Positions 7,700-15,935 of a stretch of DNA of 39,048 bases are shown here, piece after piece; within the stretch, counting starts at the first letter, position 1, and each line of letters begins with the position of its first letter. The translations under genes and the position numbers were made by a program. The notes under the pieces are model-generated. The model saw only the letters and a list, made by a program, of their open reading frames with translations, was not told the DNA's origin and made no database searches. Origin of the DNA: Flammeovirga aprica JL-4 (GTDB lineage Bacteria; Bacteroidota; Bacteroidia; Cytophagales; Flammeovirgaceae). The stretch spans positions 1 through 39,048 of the forward strand of contig NZ_JABANE010000086.1 of the NCBI RefSeq assembly GCF_012844305.1, read 5' to 3'.

Positions 7700-8950
7700 T
7701 TAGGCTTGGCTTTTTAATTTAGGATGGTAAATTAAAGTACTCATCCTTTCTTCTGCAAACATTTCATTGGCAACTTCAAGTAAATCTTCAGCACTGATTG
7801 CCTTGATTTGCTGGAAGACTTCCTCAATCGTTTCAAACTTCTCCTTGTCTAACAGTGCCTTACCCATCCCTAACATAATGGACAAGTTACTTTCGCCCGA
7901 CATGGCAATTTGACCCATGATTTGTTGTTTCACACTTCTGAGTTGCTGCACTCCTAATTTTTTTTCTCTGAGTTTCGATAATTCACCATGCACCAACTTC
8001 AAGCATTTATTCAAACTCTTGTCTTCTGTGGCGAAATAAATGCTGAACTGACCAGAATCTAAATAGGAAGTAGACCCTGCCGAAATATCATATACATAAC
8101 CATACTTTTCTCTGATACCCAAATTCAATCTTGAGTTCATTGCCGGGCCACCCAAAAGATTGGTCAGCAAGAAAAAAGTTAATCGTTTAGGGTGATGCAT
8201 TTCAAACGCATCTGAACCAATCATTACATGTGCTGAATTGATCGGTTTGTATTTTTCTATAAACTGAGGTTTGTATCCAGTGAAAATTTCTCTTTTGCGA
8301 TCTTTCTTCGCTTCCTTCACACCTCCGAAATACTTCTCTACTAATTTCACCACTTTTTCAAAAGGTAAATTAGAAATAGAAGAAATCACGACTTGATGTG
8401 TATCAACATTCTGTTCTAAGAAATCAAAGAAGTCTTTCTGCTGAAAGCTATTCACGCTGTCCACCGTACCTAAGATGTTTCTTCCAAGTGGGTGGTTCGG
8501 GAAAATGATTTCATCAAATTCATCACCAATCGCATCCGTTGGATCATCTTTGTACATCGACATTTCTTCCAAAATAACCGAGCGTTCCTTCTCTATTTCC
8601 TTTTCAGGGAAATTAGAATTGAACGTCAAATCTGAAAGAATATCTACTGACTTTTCAAAATGCTCAACTAATGTGGAGGTATAAAAAGTAATCTTTTCCT
8701 TAGAAGTATAGGCATTCAGTTCCCCTCCTACAGAATCAATGCTATTAAGGATATGATACGTTTTTCTCTTGTTCGTACCCTTAAATGCCATATGTTCCCA
8801 GAAGTGAGCAATGCCTTGCTGTTCTAGCGTTTCGTCCCTGCTACCTACATTCAAAACAACACCGCAGTGTGCTAGTTTAGTTGTTTTTACTTGTCTGTGT
8901 ATTAGTCGCATTCCGTTCGCTAAACGGTGAATCTGATAATTTTTATCCAT
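7700..8950 (-). CDS. M16-family zinc metallopeptidase
   Basis: 416 residues, the single-chain size of processing-peptidase-like M16B enzymes. The inverted zinc motif HxxEH is present as H49-F-W-E52-H53 in 'IAHFWEHMAFKGT', and the distal glutamate ligand falls in 'RSVILEEMSMYKD' near residue 129. The C-terminal half carries the M16_C landmark 'LGGPAMNSRLNLGIREKYGYVYDI'. No signal peptide is present, so a cytoplasmic site is likely. Such enzymes clamp and degrade peptides inside a clamshell; the substrate is unknown. It is the first gene of a probable operon with mltG. Confidence 0.93.
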   Translation of the reverse strand: MDKNYQIHRLANGMRLIHRQVKTTKLAHCGVVLNVGSRDETLEQQGIAHFWEHMAFKGTNKRKTYHILNSIDSVGGELNAYTSKEKITFYTSTLVEHFEKSVDILSDLTFNSNFPEKEIEKERSVILEEMSMYKDDPTDAIGDEFDEIIFPNHPLGRNILGTVDSVNSFQQKDFFDFLEQNVDTHQVVISSISNLPFEKVVKLVEKYFGGVKEAKKDRKREIFTGYKPQFIEKYKPINSAHVMIGSDAFEMHHPKRLTFFLLTNLLGGPAMNSRLNLGIREKYGYVYDISAGSTSYLDSGQFSIYFATEDKSLNKCLKLVHGELSKLREKKLGVQQLRSVKQQIMGQIAMSGESNLSIMLGMGKALLDKEKFETIEEVFQQIKAISAEDLLEVANEMFAEERMSTLIYHPKLKSQA

Positions 8951-9004
8951 TGACTATTTGTTTCCCACAAAATTGATCCTCATTTCCTCACAAAAATGAG
9001 CCTG

Positions 9005-9012
9005 CAAATTTA
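9005..9012 (-). promoter_or_regulatory. Candidate -7 box for the M16-mltG unit
   Basis: On the minus strand this reads TAAATTTG, matching TAnnTTTG, about 55 bases upstream of the M16 start codon. A -33 element was not identified. Confidence 0.45.
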
Positions 9013-9199
9013 CTGATTATCATCCACTCTTTTAGCTAATGTCCCTAAAAAATGAAGCTGTCAAATGGATTTATTAATAAAAAGCGATAAAATGACGCGT
9101 TTCATATTAGGAAACACCATTAGAGTATATAAAAACTATACTATTCAATACTCACCCTCAAGTGCATAAACACCTACAAACCAATAGAGTATAAACGAA

Positions 9200-9246
9200 A
9201 TATACCGAAAAACCACAAAATTAAAAATTGCGGTTATCCGGTATAT
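9200..9246 (-). terminator. Imperfect inverted repeat, possible terminator of the AraC remnant
   Basis: Arms 9200-9218 and 9228-9246 match as inverted repeats at 16 of 19 positions. Two of the three mismatches become G-U pairs only in minus-strand RNA, which suggests selection for the minus transcript. It begins about 40 bases after the stop of the truncated AraC gene. The following U content is modest. Confidence 0.5.
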
Positions 9247-9286
9247 TTAAACCATAAATAACTGATAACAAGATACTTAATAAACA

Positions 9287-9484
9287 TCAAGCATACACTT
9301 GTTTATTTTTATCTCTTAATTCTGAAGGTGCATGACCATAATGTTTCTTGAATACCTTACTCATATGAGCGATATGACTGAAGTTTAAATCAAATGCGAT
9401 CTCTGTCAGACTTTTATCGCTGTAGGTAATTTGTCTATATGCTTCTTCTACTTTTTGTTGATTATAATTTACAAAGAAAGACCA
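9287..9484 (-). pseudogene. Truncated AraC-family regulator (C-terminal HTH remnant)
   Basis: Translation of the minus strand gives 65 residues ending at a normal TGA, with the second AraC helix-turn-helix and tail intact: 'DKSLTEIAFDLNFSHIAHMS', then 'KVFKKHYGHAPSEL'. Everything N-terminal is missing; the frame meets a TGA at 9485-9487 and no start codon is available. A complete gene would need about 200 or more further residues. It now abuts, head to head, a 5'-truncated porin fragment that begins within about 30 bases on the other strand. The sequence differs from both intact AraC genes in the window, so it is not a recent copy of either. Confidence 0.8.
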
Positions 9485-9515
9485 TCAATCCTTAATACTA
9501 TGGTAGATATTGTAA

Positions 9516-10352
9516 GTGATTTACTCCCCTTATGATTCAAGGGTGGCCGTCAATAAAATATCAGGAAACATTTTGAAGGCCAATGTGACTTATCGTACAA
9601 AGGATAAACATTGGTTTTTGCAGGCGGGTAGAAACTTTATGAAAGTGGGAACAGTGGAGCAAAGTTATAACCCCAATGATGTCTATACTTAATCTATTAT
9701 TGGCAATAAGCTAGACATTTTTAAAACGGGTGTTACCGCACAATACAATACCACAAGCGGACAGCAATTCGGCTTACAAGTTGTGAATGCGACAGAAGAT
9801 TCTTTAGGAAATCAACTCAACTTGCAATACAACGTTTATTGGTATGGCTTTATCAAAAAAGATCAAATCAAAACCTATGTCAGTTATACTTTTATCAACG
9901 ATAGATCTGCTTTATCTTCTAATACCCCTTATGCCATTAATATGGGTATTCAATGGAAATATGGACAATGGGTGATTGATACTGACTTTGCCTACACGAG
10001 AAATATGCCCAATTTCCAAGACAATGCCATCTATAAATCAGTACCTGTAAAAGTGATGTATAACGGCCAGAAATTTAAACCTTATATCAAATACATTTAT
10101 GATCAAATTGATAGAATAGGTGATATAAATGATGAAGGATTAATGGAAAATACCAATACTCACACTGTGCAATTGGCCTTACAATATTATCCAATTCCCA
10201 ATAAAAATCTGAGGTTTCATATCGTAGGAAGTTACTCTTCTGATGGAAATTTCATCAACCTCAACCCTTCGCATGGAGATGAAAATTATTATAATAAAAT
10301 GATGTTGATGGCCGGTGTGAGAGTAGGATTTGATATTTTAAAAGGGTGGTAA
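9516..10352 (+). pseudogene. 5'-truncated porin-like outer-membrane protein with a nonsense codon
   Basis: One frame runs from about 9516 to the stop before 10352, interrupted only by TAA at 9690-9692 ('DVYT-stop-SIIGNKLDIFKTG'; a CAA-to-TAA change would explain it). The translation has the alternating pattern of a beta-barrel ('GVTAQYNTTSGQQFGLQVVN', 'QWVIDTDFAYTRN', 'KPYIKYIYDQIDRI') and ends in a typical strand 'MMLMAGVRVGFDILKGW' with aromatic C-terminal residue, as outer-membrane porins do. The signal peptide and N-terminal strands are missing. The piece after the stop could still read from an internal ATG at 9783 (189 residues) but would lack an export signal. The exact porin family is uncertain. 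Confidence 0.75.
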
Positions 10353-10380
10353 CGGGGACATTTTTTCCTTTTCATGCTTT

Positions 10381-10418
10381 AAAAAAAAGACCTCTTTCTG
10401 CAATCACAAAAAGAGGTC
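10381..10418 (-). terminator. Rho-independent terminator after the DivIC-like gene
   Basis: Arms 10389-10400 and 10407-10418 form a 12-bp stem with one mismatch and a six-base loop. On the minus strand they are followed by eight T (10388-10381). It lies 21 bases beyond the end of the gene at 10440-10775. Confidence 0.9.
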
Positions 10419-10439
10419 AATGTATATTACTAATAGTTC

Positions 10440-10775
10440 TTATTCTTCTTTCGAAAGGTCTTTTATCACGTAGACATCTTCACCTTTTTTATGGAAAAGA
10501 TATTTCTCCCTGGAGAACTTTTCCAACTCTTGATTGTTGGTATGCAACTCCCTCATTTTTTCTTGAAGGTCAACAATCTCCTTTGCATAAAATGCTTCCT
10601 GACTTTTTAATTCAAATTCCTTCTCCTTCTGGTTTCTTCTTCTGATGAAGTTGTCGCTGTCAAAGAACAACATCCATACTAAGAACAATGTGCCAACTAG
10701 GACATAAAAATTTTTAAAATAATTAAGCCAATGCGGATATTTTGTTGAATTAAGTTGCTTATTCTCTCTCATCAC
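10440..10775 (-). CDS. Septum formation initiator (FtsB/DivIC-like)
   Basis: A 111-residue bitopic membrane protein. A short basic cytoplasmic N-terminus is followed by one membrane segment (about 20-41) and a charged coiled coil (about 47-88, 'QKEKEFELKSQEAFYAKEI' onward). It closes with 'REKYLFHKKGEDVYVI', which matches the conserved end of FtsB/DivIC proteins. In the family this protein joins the FtsQLB/DivIB-FtsL-DivIC complex that activates septal peptidoglycan synthesis. It starts 10 bases after the M1 peptidase stops, so the two are probably co-transcribed. The transcript ends at a clear terminator. Confidence 0.85.
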   Translation of the reverse strand: MMRENKQLNSTKYPHWLNYFKNFYVLVGTLFLVWMLFFDSDNFIRRRNQKEKEFELKSQEAFYAKEIVDLQEKMRELHTNNQELEKFSREKYLFHKKGEDVYVIKDLSKEE

Positions 10776-10785
10776 CTAAAAAATT

Positions 10786-12630
10786 CTATAGACCTGCTCC
10801 TTTTTCTACAAGGTAAGATACTTCAAGAATATTATTGCTTCTATCAATATCTGCTACTTTGCCTGAAGGGTCGATTTCAACTTTTTTCAATTTAGCATCT
10901 TTTGTTGGAATAGCAATAGTGTAAGTCGGATGCGTCCATGGCCAATCTGACAATTGCACCCATTTTCCTTCAATCTCCGACTTTTTAGCACCACGCATCA
11001 AACGTAGAGGCATATAGTAAGTGGTTTCATCACCATTGGCCAACGTCACTTTCACTTCTGTAGGCATTGGCATTTTACCAATTCTCTCAATCGTCACATA
11101 CGTTGTATCTCCTTCTGTGAAAGTGTTTTTCACACCGTAATCAATGGTTTTGATGGAGTTGACAAAATACTGTTTGTACCATTGCAACTGAAGTCCCGAC
11201 TCTTTTTCCATGATGCGCATGAAGTCGTTTACATTAGGATGCTTGAATTTCCACTCTTCATAATAGCGTTTGAATGCTCTGTCAAATGTTTCCTGCCCCA
11301 TAATGTAACTTAGCTGATGCAAGAAAACGGCACCTTTTGAATAAGATGCGATAGAGTAAGCTGCATTCTTCTCAAAGTGATCAGCATGAGTACTTAAAGG
11401 TTCTTCAATTCCTCTTTTGATCACATAAAAATAAGAATTATATGAACCGCCGTGAGCGTCTTGCTTACCGTTTACATGTGCTTCAATTTCGTTCCCGATA
11501 TAAGAGTTAAACCCTTCATCCATCCAAGCGTAAAGGCTTTCATTCGTTGCCAATACAAATTGGAACCAGCTATGCAACATTTCGTGAACTGTTACACCCA
11601 CCAAACTATTTAAGCTTCTTTTACCTGTAATCAACGTCAACATGCCGTATTCCATACCGCCGTCGCCACCTTGAACTACACTGTATACTTTGTAAGGATA
11701 TTTCCCTACTCTGTTGTTTGTATATAAAATAGCCTGTTCTAAATAAGCCGGTAGTTTGTTCCAAACATCATCAATGCCCTGGTCTTTCTTCCAGAAGAAA
11801 TGAAGTTCAGGACCATCTTGCATAGGTACAATTTTGTGCTGGAAATCAGGATCTGCCGCAAATGTAAAATCATGTACATTTGGAGCTACGAAATGCCAAG
11901 TCAGTTTACCGTTTTTAGGCTGTCCTTTCTTGATTCCTTCATAACCATGACCTACTTCTTTAGCATTTTGAAGATAACCTGTTGCCGCTACTACATACTT
12001 TTCATCCAAAGTAAGTTTCACATCAAAATCACCCCAAATACCGTAGAATTCTCTACCCACATAAGGGTCTGGATGCCAGCCTTCGTAATCATACTCCGCC
12101 AACTTAGGGAACCATTGTGCCATAGAGTAAGCTACACCTTCTTTGTTGTCTCTACCTGTTCTTCTGATTTGAATAGGCACTTGAGCATCAAACTCCATAG
12201 CAAATACTGTTTTGGATTGAGGAAGAATAGGTTTATTCAACTCCACTTCCAAAATAGTTCCCACTGTTTGATACTTCAGTGGTTTGCCATTTTGTTTTAA
12301 GGATGTTACTTTTTGATATCCGATCTCATTCGGCTGCAATTTTGAAATTCTATCTTTTACTCTACCGTCAGGATCTTCAATTGTTCTCGAACGTACGTCC
12401 ATCATACTTCCAGGTTGGAAAGCATTAAGGTATAAATGATAGTATACTTTATGGAGAGTATCGGGAGAGTTATTGTAATACTCCAATCGCTGTGTCCCGC
12501 CGAACTTGTGTGTTTTCACGTCAAGTTCAATATCCATTTCGTAATCTGCTTTTTGTTGCCACCTATCAGATTGTGCAAATGTACCCAAAGCAAAAAGGCA
12601 CATTGACAACATTAGAAAATACGTTTTCAT
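10786..12630 (-). CDS. Secreted M1-family metallopeptidase
   Basis: 614 residues from the chosen start. The gluzincin motif HExxH-18-E is complete: H349, E350 and H353 in 'VTVHEMLHSW', and E372 in 'AWMDEGFNSY'. The exopeptidase motif reads 'GGMEYGMLT' instead of the classical G-A-M-E-N, as in many Bacteroidota M1 enzymes. An N-terminal beta domain ('HKFGGTQRLEYYNNSPDTLH', bestatin-site region) precedes it. The frame extends 17 codons further upstream, but the ATG at 12630 begins a proper signal peptide ('MKTYFLMLSMCLFALGTFAQ'), so it is preferred. The enzyme should act in the periplasm or outside, removing N-terminal residues from peptides. It precedes the DivIC-like gene by 10 bases. Confidence 0.92.
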   Translation of the reverse strand: MKTYFLMLSMCLFALGTFAQSDRWQQKADYEMDIELDVKTHKFGGTQRLEYYNNSPDTLHKVYYHLYLNAFQPGSMMDVRSRTIEDPDGRVKDRISKLQPNEIGYQKVTSLKQNGKPLKYQTVGTILEVELNKPILPQSKTVFAMEFDAQVPIQIRRTGRDNKEGVAYSMAQWFPKLAEYDYEGWHPDPYVGREFYGIWGDFDVKLTLDEKYVVAATGYLQNAKEVGHGYEGIKKGQPKNGKLTWHFVAPNVHDFTFAADPDFQHKIVPMQDGPELHFFWKKDQGIDDVWNKLPAYLEQAILYTNNRVGKYPYKVYSVVQGGDGGMEYGMLTLITGKRSLNSLVGVTVHEMLHSWFQFVLATNESLYAWMDEGFNSYIGNEIEAHVNGKQDAHGGSYNSYFYVIKRGIEEPLSTHADHFEKNAAYSIASYSKGAVFLHQLSYIMGQETFDRAFKRYYEEWKFKHPNVNDFMRIMEKESGLQLQWYKQYFVNSIKTIDYGVKNTFTEGDTTYVTIERIGKMPMPTEVKVTLANGDETTYYMPLRLMRGAKKSEIEGKWVQLSDWPWTHPTYTIAIPTKDAKLKKVEIDPSGKVADIDRSNNILEVSYLVEKGAGL

Positions 12631-12749
12631 TAAAAAGATCCTCACTGTTTGTTCTATACTGTGTCTACTATGATCTCGCAAATTACAAAAGAATTATTTT
12701 GAAAGTAGACTTTCGTCATAAAAATAAGAACCGTATATCTGAAGAAAAG

Positions 12750-14081
12750 TTAATTTAATTGTTGTACATCTTTCCGAACTTCCTCAGAGGCAGGAATTAA
12801 AGGGTAACTGCTCCAAAATGGATCATCAAAAGCATCACTCAACTCTACTAATGAGTCCTCTTTTTTCAAACGGTCGTCTTCCGCTATTTCCTGTATTTCT
12901 TGTGTTGTTACATCCGTAATAAAGAAATCCGCCTGTATACCAATGTCTGCTACTATATTAATTTTCTCTTTGGGGTATTTCACTTTTAAGAAAAACGAGA
13001 AATCACCGTGTTTAAATTTAGGATACCATTTATTGTCTACAAACTGATAAGATTCACTTCCTTTGATATGATTGATATGAAAATTAAAAGATAAGCCTCC
13101 AAAAAACTTCAATGCACCAATCATCAGCCCTTTTCCAATACCTCTGATAGGAATAATGTATTTTAAGTAAGATTTTGGCACATTATAATCCACATGACAG
13201 AACGCCTTGGTCTCTTCATCCAAAATGATAGTTCCCTCAAACATTCCTAAGTCCATTTTCCATCGTGGTTCATAATCAATCACCATAGCAGAACGCCCTT
13301 GGTAAGTGGTCATTCTCACAAACTCAAAAGAATAATAATCCATCGTTTTGTCATTCAAAAACATCACAAACCTTGATGTCATTTCCTCATCACCGCCAAA
13401 AAGGTCACCATTGTCTTTCACCAAATCCGATTCCAGCATTTCATGCGCCATACCTGTCATATCCATGTCCATATCCATAGAATCGTCATCAAAAGAGAAG
13501 CTTTCCCATGCAGTAGAATCGGTCACACTTCTCGCTTTCACTAATTCCAGCTGATTTTTCTTTTTCTCTTCCTGAATTCCCTGAAGGTAAATATCCATCG
13601 CCGCTTCAACATAGCTCGCCGTACTCTCATTCAGTAAAGTTCTGTTTCTATAAAAACCATGAACTTTTGCCGGTTCTAATGCGTAGTTTTCTGGTATTTT
13701 ACGAAGTGCTTCCCTTAGAATTTCTCTCATATCTTTAGGAGTAATCACCACTTCATCCAGTTCGGTCACAAAAGATTTAAGTGTGATTTTATTTTTCTTC
13801 TTAGTGGAAAGATTTGAAATATTGACCCTCACCATTTCAAAACCCGTAGCTGAAATTTGTAATTGCTGTTCTGCATACCTTTCGGAAATACTGATAGAAA
13901 AAGCCCCTTCCAGATTGGAGAAAGTTCCTTTGGAAGAATTAGAAATCAGAATGTGAGCATAAGGAATAGAATTTCCATCATTATCCACTACAATTCCTTT
14001 GATTTCTTTGGATGATTGAGCATATACCGACCCTGTTATACTTAACAATAGAAGTATAGAGAGGAGTAATTTTGAATTCAT
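12750..14081 (-). CDS. Secreted protein with carboxypeptidase-regulatory-like domain
   Basis: 443 residues from the chosen start. After a signal peptide ('MNSKLLLSILLLLSITGSVY'), residues about 25-110 form a CarboxypepD_reg-like beta sandwich ('IKGIVVDNDGNSIPYAHILI', 'GTFSNLEGAFSISI'), ending in 'ELDEVVITPK', the wording found before plug domains of TonB receptors. No barrel follows. The C-terminal ~300 residues look like the 'DUF5686-like' or outer-membrane-associated proteins common in Bacteroidota; I cannot name a function. A run 'DDDSMDMDMDMTGM' is a low-complexity acidic insert. The frame reaches 14153, but that start lies inside the hairpin at 14137-14163 and lacks the signal peptide at its front, so the ATG at 14081 is chosen. 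Confidence 0.8.
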   Translation of the reverse strand: MNSKLLLSILLLLSITGSVYAQSSKEIKGIVVDNDGNSIPYAHILISNSSKGTFSNLEGAFSISISERYAEQQLQISATGFEMVRVNISNLSTKKKNKITLKSFVTELDEVVITPKDMREILREALRKIPENYALEPAKVHGFYRNRTLLNESTASYVEAAMDIYLQGIQEEKKKNQLELVKARSVTDSTAWESFSFDDDSMDMDMDMTGMAHEMLESDLVKDNGDLFGGDEEMTSRFVMFLNDKTMDYYSFEFVRMTTYQGRSAMVIDYEPRWKMDLGMFEGTIILDEETKAFCHVDYNVPKSYLKYIIPIRGIGKGLMIGALKFFGGLSFNFHINHIKGSESYQFVDNKWYPKFKHGDFSFFLKVKYPKEKINIVADIGIQADFFITDVTTQEIQEIAEDDRLKKEDSLVELSDAFDDPFWSSYPLIPASEEVRKDVQQLN

Positions 14082-14136
14082 AGTTTTTGTAAGTTTTCTT
14101 GAATTAATATTTGACACTATAGTAAAGTAAACAAAT

Positions 14137-14163
14137 AAGGGAGGCATTAGCAATACCTCCCTT
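14137..14163 (-). terminator. Probable terminator of the glycoside-hydrolase operon
   Basis: Arms 14137-14148 and 14152-14163 form a 12-bp stem with one mismatch and a three-base loop, 54 bases past the stop of the gene at 14217. The tail on the minus strand is T-rich but broken (ATTTGTTTAC). Confidence 0.65.
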
Positions 14164-14216
14164 CAATTTAATAAATCACACAAACACTATGTTATTCAAT
14201 CTAACATGTCAAGTTT

Positions 14217-15923
14217 TTATATTTTTACCACTCTTACCATCGATACTACTATTTTCCCGTCATTATTTCCTGCTTCAATAGTAAAATCAAATTCATGATC
14301 CATGCTGTTCTTTTTGAGCTCTGAAACCATAAATGTGGCTGTCTTTAATTTTCCGTCACCTGTTAACTGCTGTTTCTTTTGCTGATTTCCTTCATTGTAT
14401 TTTAAAAGCATTTCACCTTTTTCCTTATCAAAATAAGTTACTTTTATAGCTAATTTGTCTTTATTCCAACGATCATCAATATCAAACCCTATTTTTTGAC
14501 CTTCCCTAGCAATGTAATCATAGTACTTGTCTTTCTGCATCATCCACATTTTAATAGAATGATCTATTTTCAATGTTGGCGTCGTTTCATAACCTTCTGC
14601 ATCTCTTTGATAAAGCCATCTTTCCATATTCTTCAACTCAATTCCCTCTTTTTGCTCTTTCTCTGAAATACTTCGGCCTTTATAATCATGAGATTGATAA
14701 TACTTACTATCGATATAAGTTGTATTTAAGAAAGTCCAAACATCAGGAGTATCATCGACCGTTCTTGCTAGTTCCAAAGACAAGAATGGAAGCATTTCGG
14801 GAATCAAATGACCTGTGGTATGAATATAGGTGCATCGCATTTGTAATGCTCTCAGTGTACTTATAAAGTATCTGTAAGGGTATGGGTTTGTTGTTTTTCC
14901 AAATCTATAATTACGCTTTGGTGTTGCCCAGTCTGCTTCATACTCCTCATTTACTTCACCATTGAAAGTTTTATTGATCAGAATAGGTGATGATTCATCT
15001 ACACTTAAGTAACCATTTCCATCTAAATATTGTCCTAAATCATAGTTAGGAATATTGTAATAGTACATTTCAACGAAACCCCTCCTTACACCAAAACCTT
15101 TTTTAAATCCATACTCACATGGCCCTCCCATGAAAACTTTGTGTTCCTGACCTACAAAAGCAGCGTGCCAAGCATCCAACCTTTCTCTTACATGAGGAAC
15201 AGTATCATTGGCTGCACTATTTTTTTCACCATAAGGCCCTATTCCTTCATCTCCAAAAGCTGGGGATGCATAACCCACATAAGCTGCTTTTACTAAATCT
15301 GGAATTTCAGTTCTTCTAAGTTCATTTATAAGTTTTAAATAATGACTATGAAAAACGGGGTTTGAAGGATCATAATTAAGGTTATGTTTAGGGGTTTTAG
15401 GAGGAAGAAGGTTCACTCCTTTTGCTTCTAACCATAAGGGAGCATCACCTCTTTTAAGTGCTTTATCATCATTGCCTCTTGATTTTGAATGGCATAAAAT
15501 CCTGAGCAGAACGTCCGTTTTAGCTTTGTTGGCTTGTTTAATTCGATCTATGATTGGCTCAAAGTTATACTCTCCTTCTACTTTTTCAATATCTCTCCAT
15601 TTTACCCAAAGTATTCCTACTGAATTACTTTCAAACTTGAGCTTTAACTTTTTGAAATCTTTATATAAACCTATATTTCTCTGCAAACCAACTAATGAAT
15701 TGGGAGCAGGTTTTATATCTTCTGGCAATGACCAATCCCAGCCTTCAATTACGCCATCTTCAGCCACCCAAGGCTGAGCAGTGACCTTTGATAAATCTTC
15801 TATTTCAAGATAATTATAAGACGGCCAATAAGGGTAAGTTCCTTCAGGCAACAACTTGGGGTTTCCTGCACTCATCAGACCAATGATAAGTACGAAACTA
15901 AATATATATTTTTTGTAATTCAT
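14217..15923 (-). CDS. Secreted clan-A-like (GH42-type) glycoside hydrolase, family uncertain
   Basis: 568 residues with a signal peptide. Residues about 95-300 read as the first half of a TIM barrel of GH-A style: 'SNSVGILWVKWRDIEKVEGE' followed by 'YNFEPIIDRIKQA' is the beta2-alpha2 pattern of GH42 and related beta-galactosidases, then 'VLLRILCHSKSRG' and 'AAYVGYASPAFGDEGIGPYG', where E226 sits at the expected acid/base position. A second candidate glutamate is E323 in 'FNGEVNEEYEADW'. The C-terminal ~130 residues look like a beta domain. It is the last gene of an operon behind GH31 (12-base gap) and GH36-like genes. Beta-galactosidase-type or GH167-like carrageenan-oligosaccharide activity would fit the context, but the family cannot be settled by eye. 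Confidence 0.65.
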   Translation of the reverse strand: MNYKKYIFSFVLIIGLMSAGNPKLLPEGTYPYWPSYNYLEIEDLSKVTAQPWVAEDGVIEGWDWSLPEDIKPAPNSLVGLQRNIGLYKDFKKLKLKFESNSVGILWVKWRDIEKVEGEYNFEPIIDRIKQANKAKTDVLLRILCHSKSRGNDDKALKRGDAPLWLEAKGVNLLPPKTPKHNLNYDPSNPVFHSHYLKLINELRRTEIPDLVKAAYVGYASPAFGDEGIGPYGEKNSAANDTVPHVRERLDAWHAAFVGQEHKVFMGGPCEYGFKKGFGVRRGFVEMYYYNIPNYDLGQYLDGNGYLSVDESSPILINKTFNGEVNEEYEADWATPKRNYRFGKTTNPYPYRYFISTLRALQMRCTYIHTTGHLIPEMLPFLSLELARTVDDTPDVWTFLNTTYIDSKYYQSHDYKGRSISEKEQKEGIELKNMERWLYQRDAEGYETTPTLKIDHSIKMWMMQKDKYYDYIAREGQKIGFDIDDRWNKDKLAIKVTYFDKEKGEMLLKYNEGNQQKKQQLTGDGKLKTATFMVSELKKNSMDHEFDFTIEAGNNDGKIVVSMVRVVKI

Positions 15924-15935
15924 TTTCCTAACCTT

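Larger units (their letters stand above)
8951..9286. other. Intergenic region upstream of the M16 gene
   Basis: 336 bases without a gene. It contains the candidate M16 promoter (9005-9012) and the inverted repeat at 9200-9246 that probably terminated the now broken AraC gene. A small perfect hairpin with arms AGTATA/TATACT lies near 9125-9145. Nothing else was recognised. Confidence 0.6.

Noticed and set aside
9783..10352. Intact 189-residue protein starting at an internal ATG
   Set aside because: The same frame continues upstream past a single nonsense codon with clear barrel-like sequence, and there is no signal peptide at 9783; it is better read as the 3' part of a pseudogene.
11800..12300. 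Plus-strand 166-codon open frame inside the M1 peptidase gene
   Set aside because: It is antisense to a gene with full catalytic motifs, and its translation is rich in Cys, Ile and Phe with no domain pattern; it is a shadow of the real frame.
12631..12681. Upstream start of the M1 peptidase frame (12681)
   Set aside because: It would place 17 charged residues before an otherwise perfect signal peptide.
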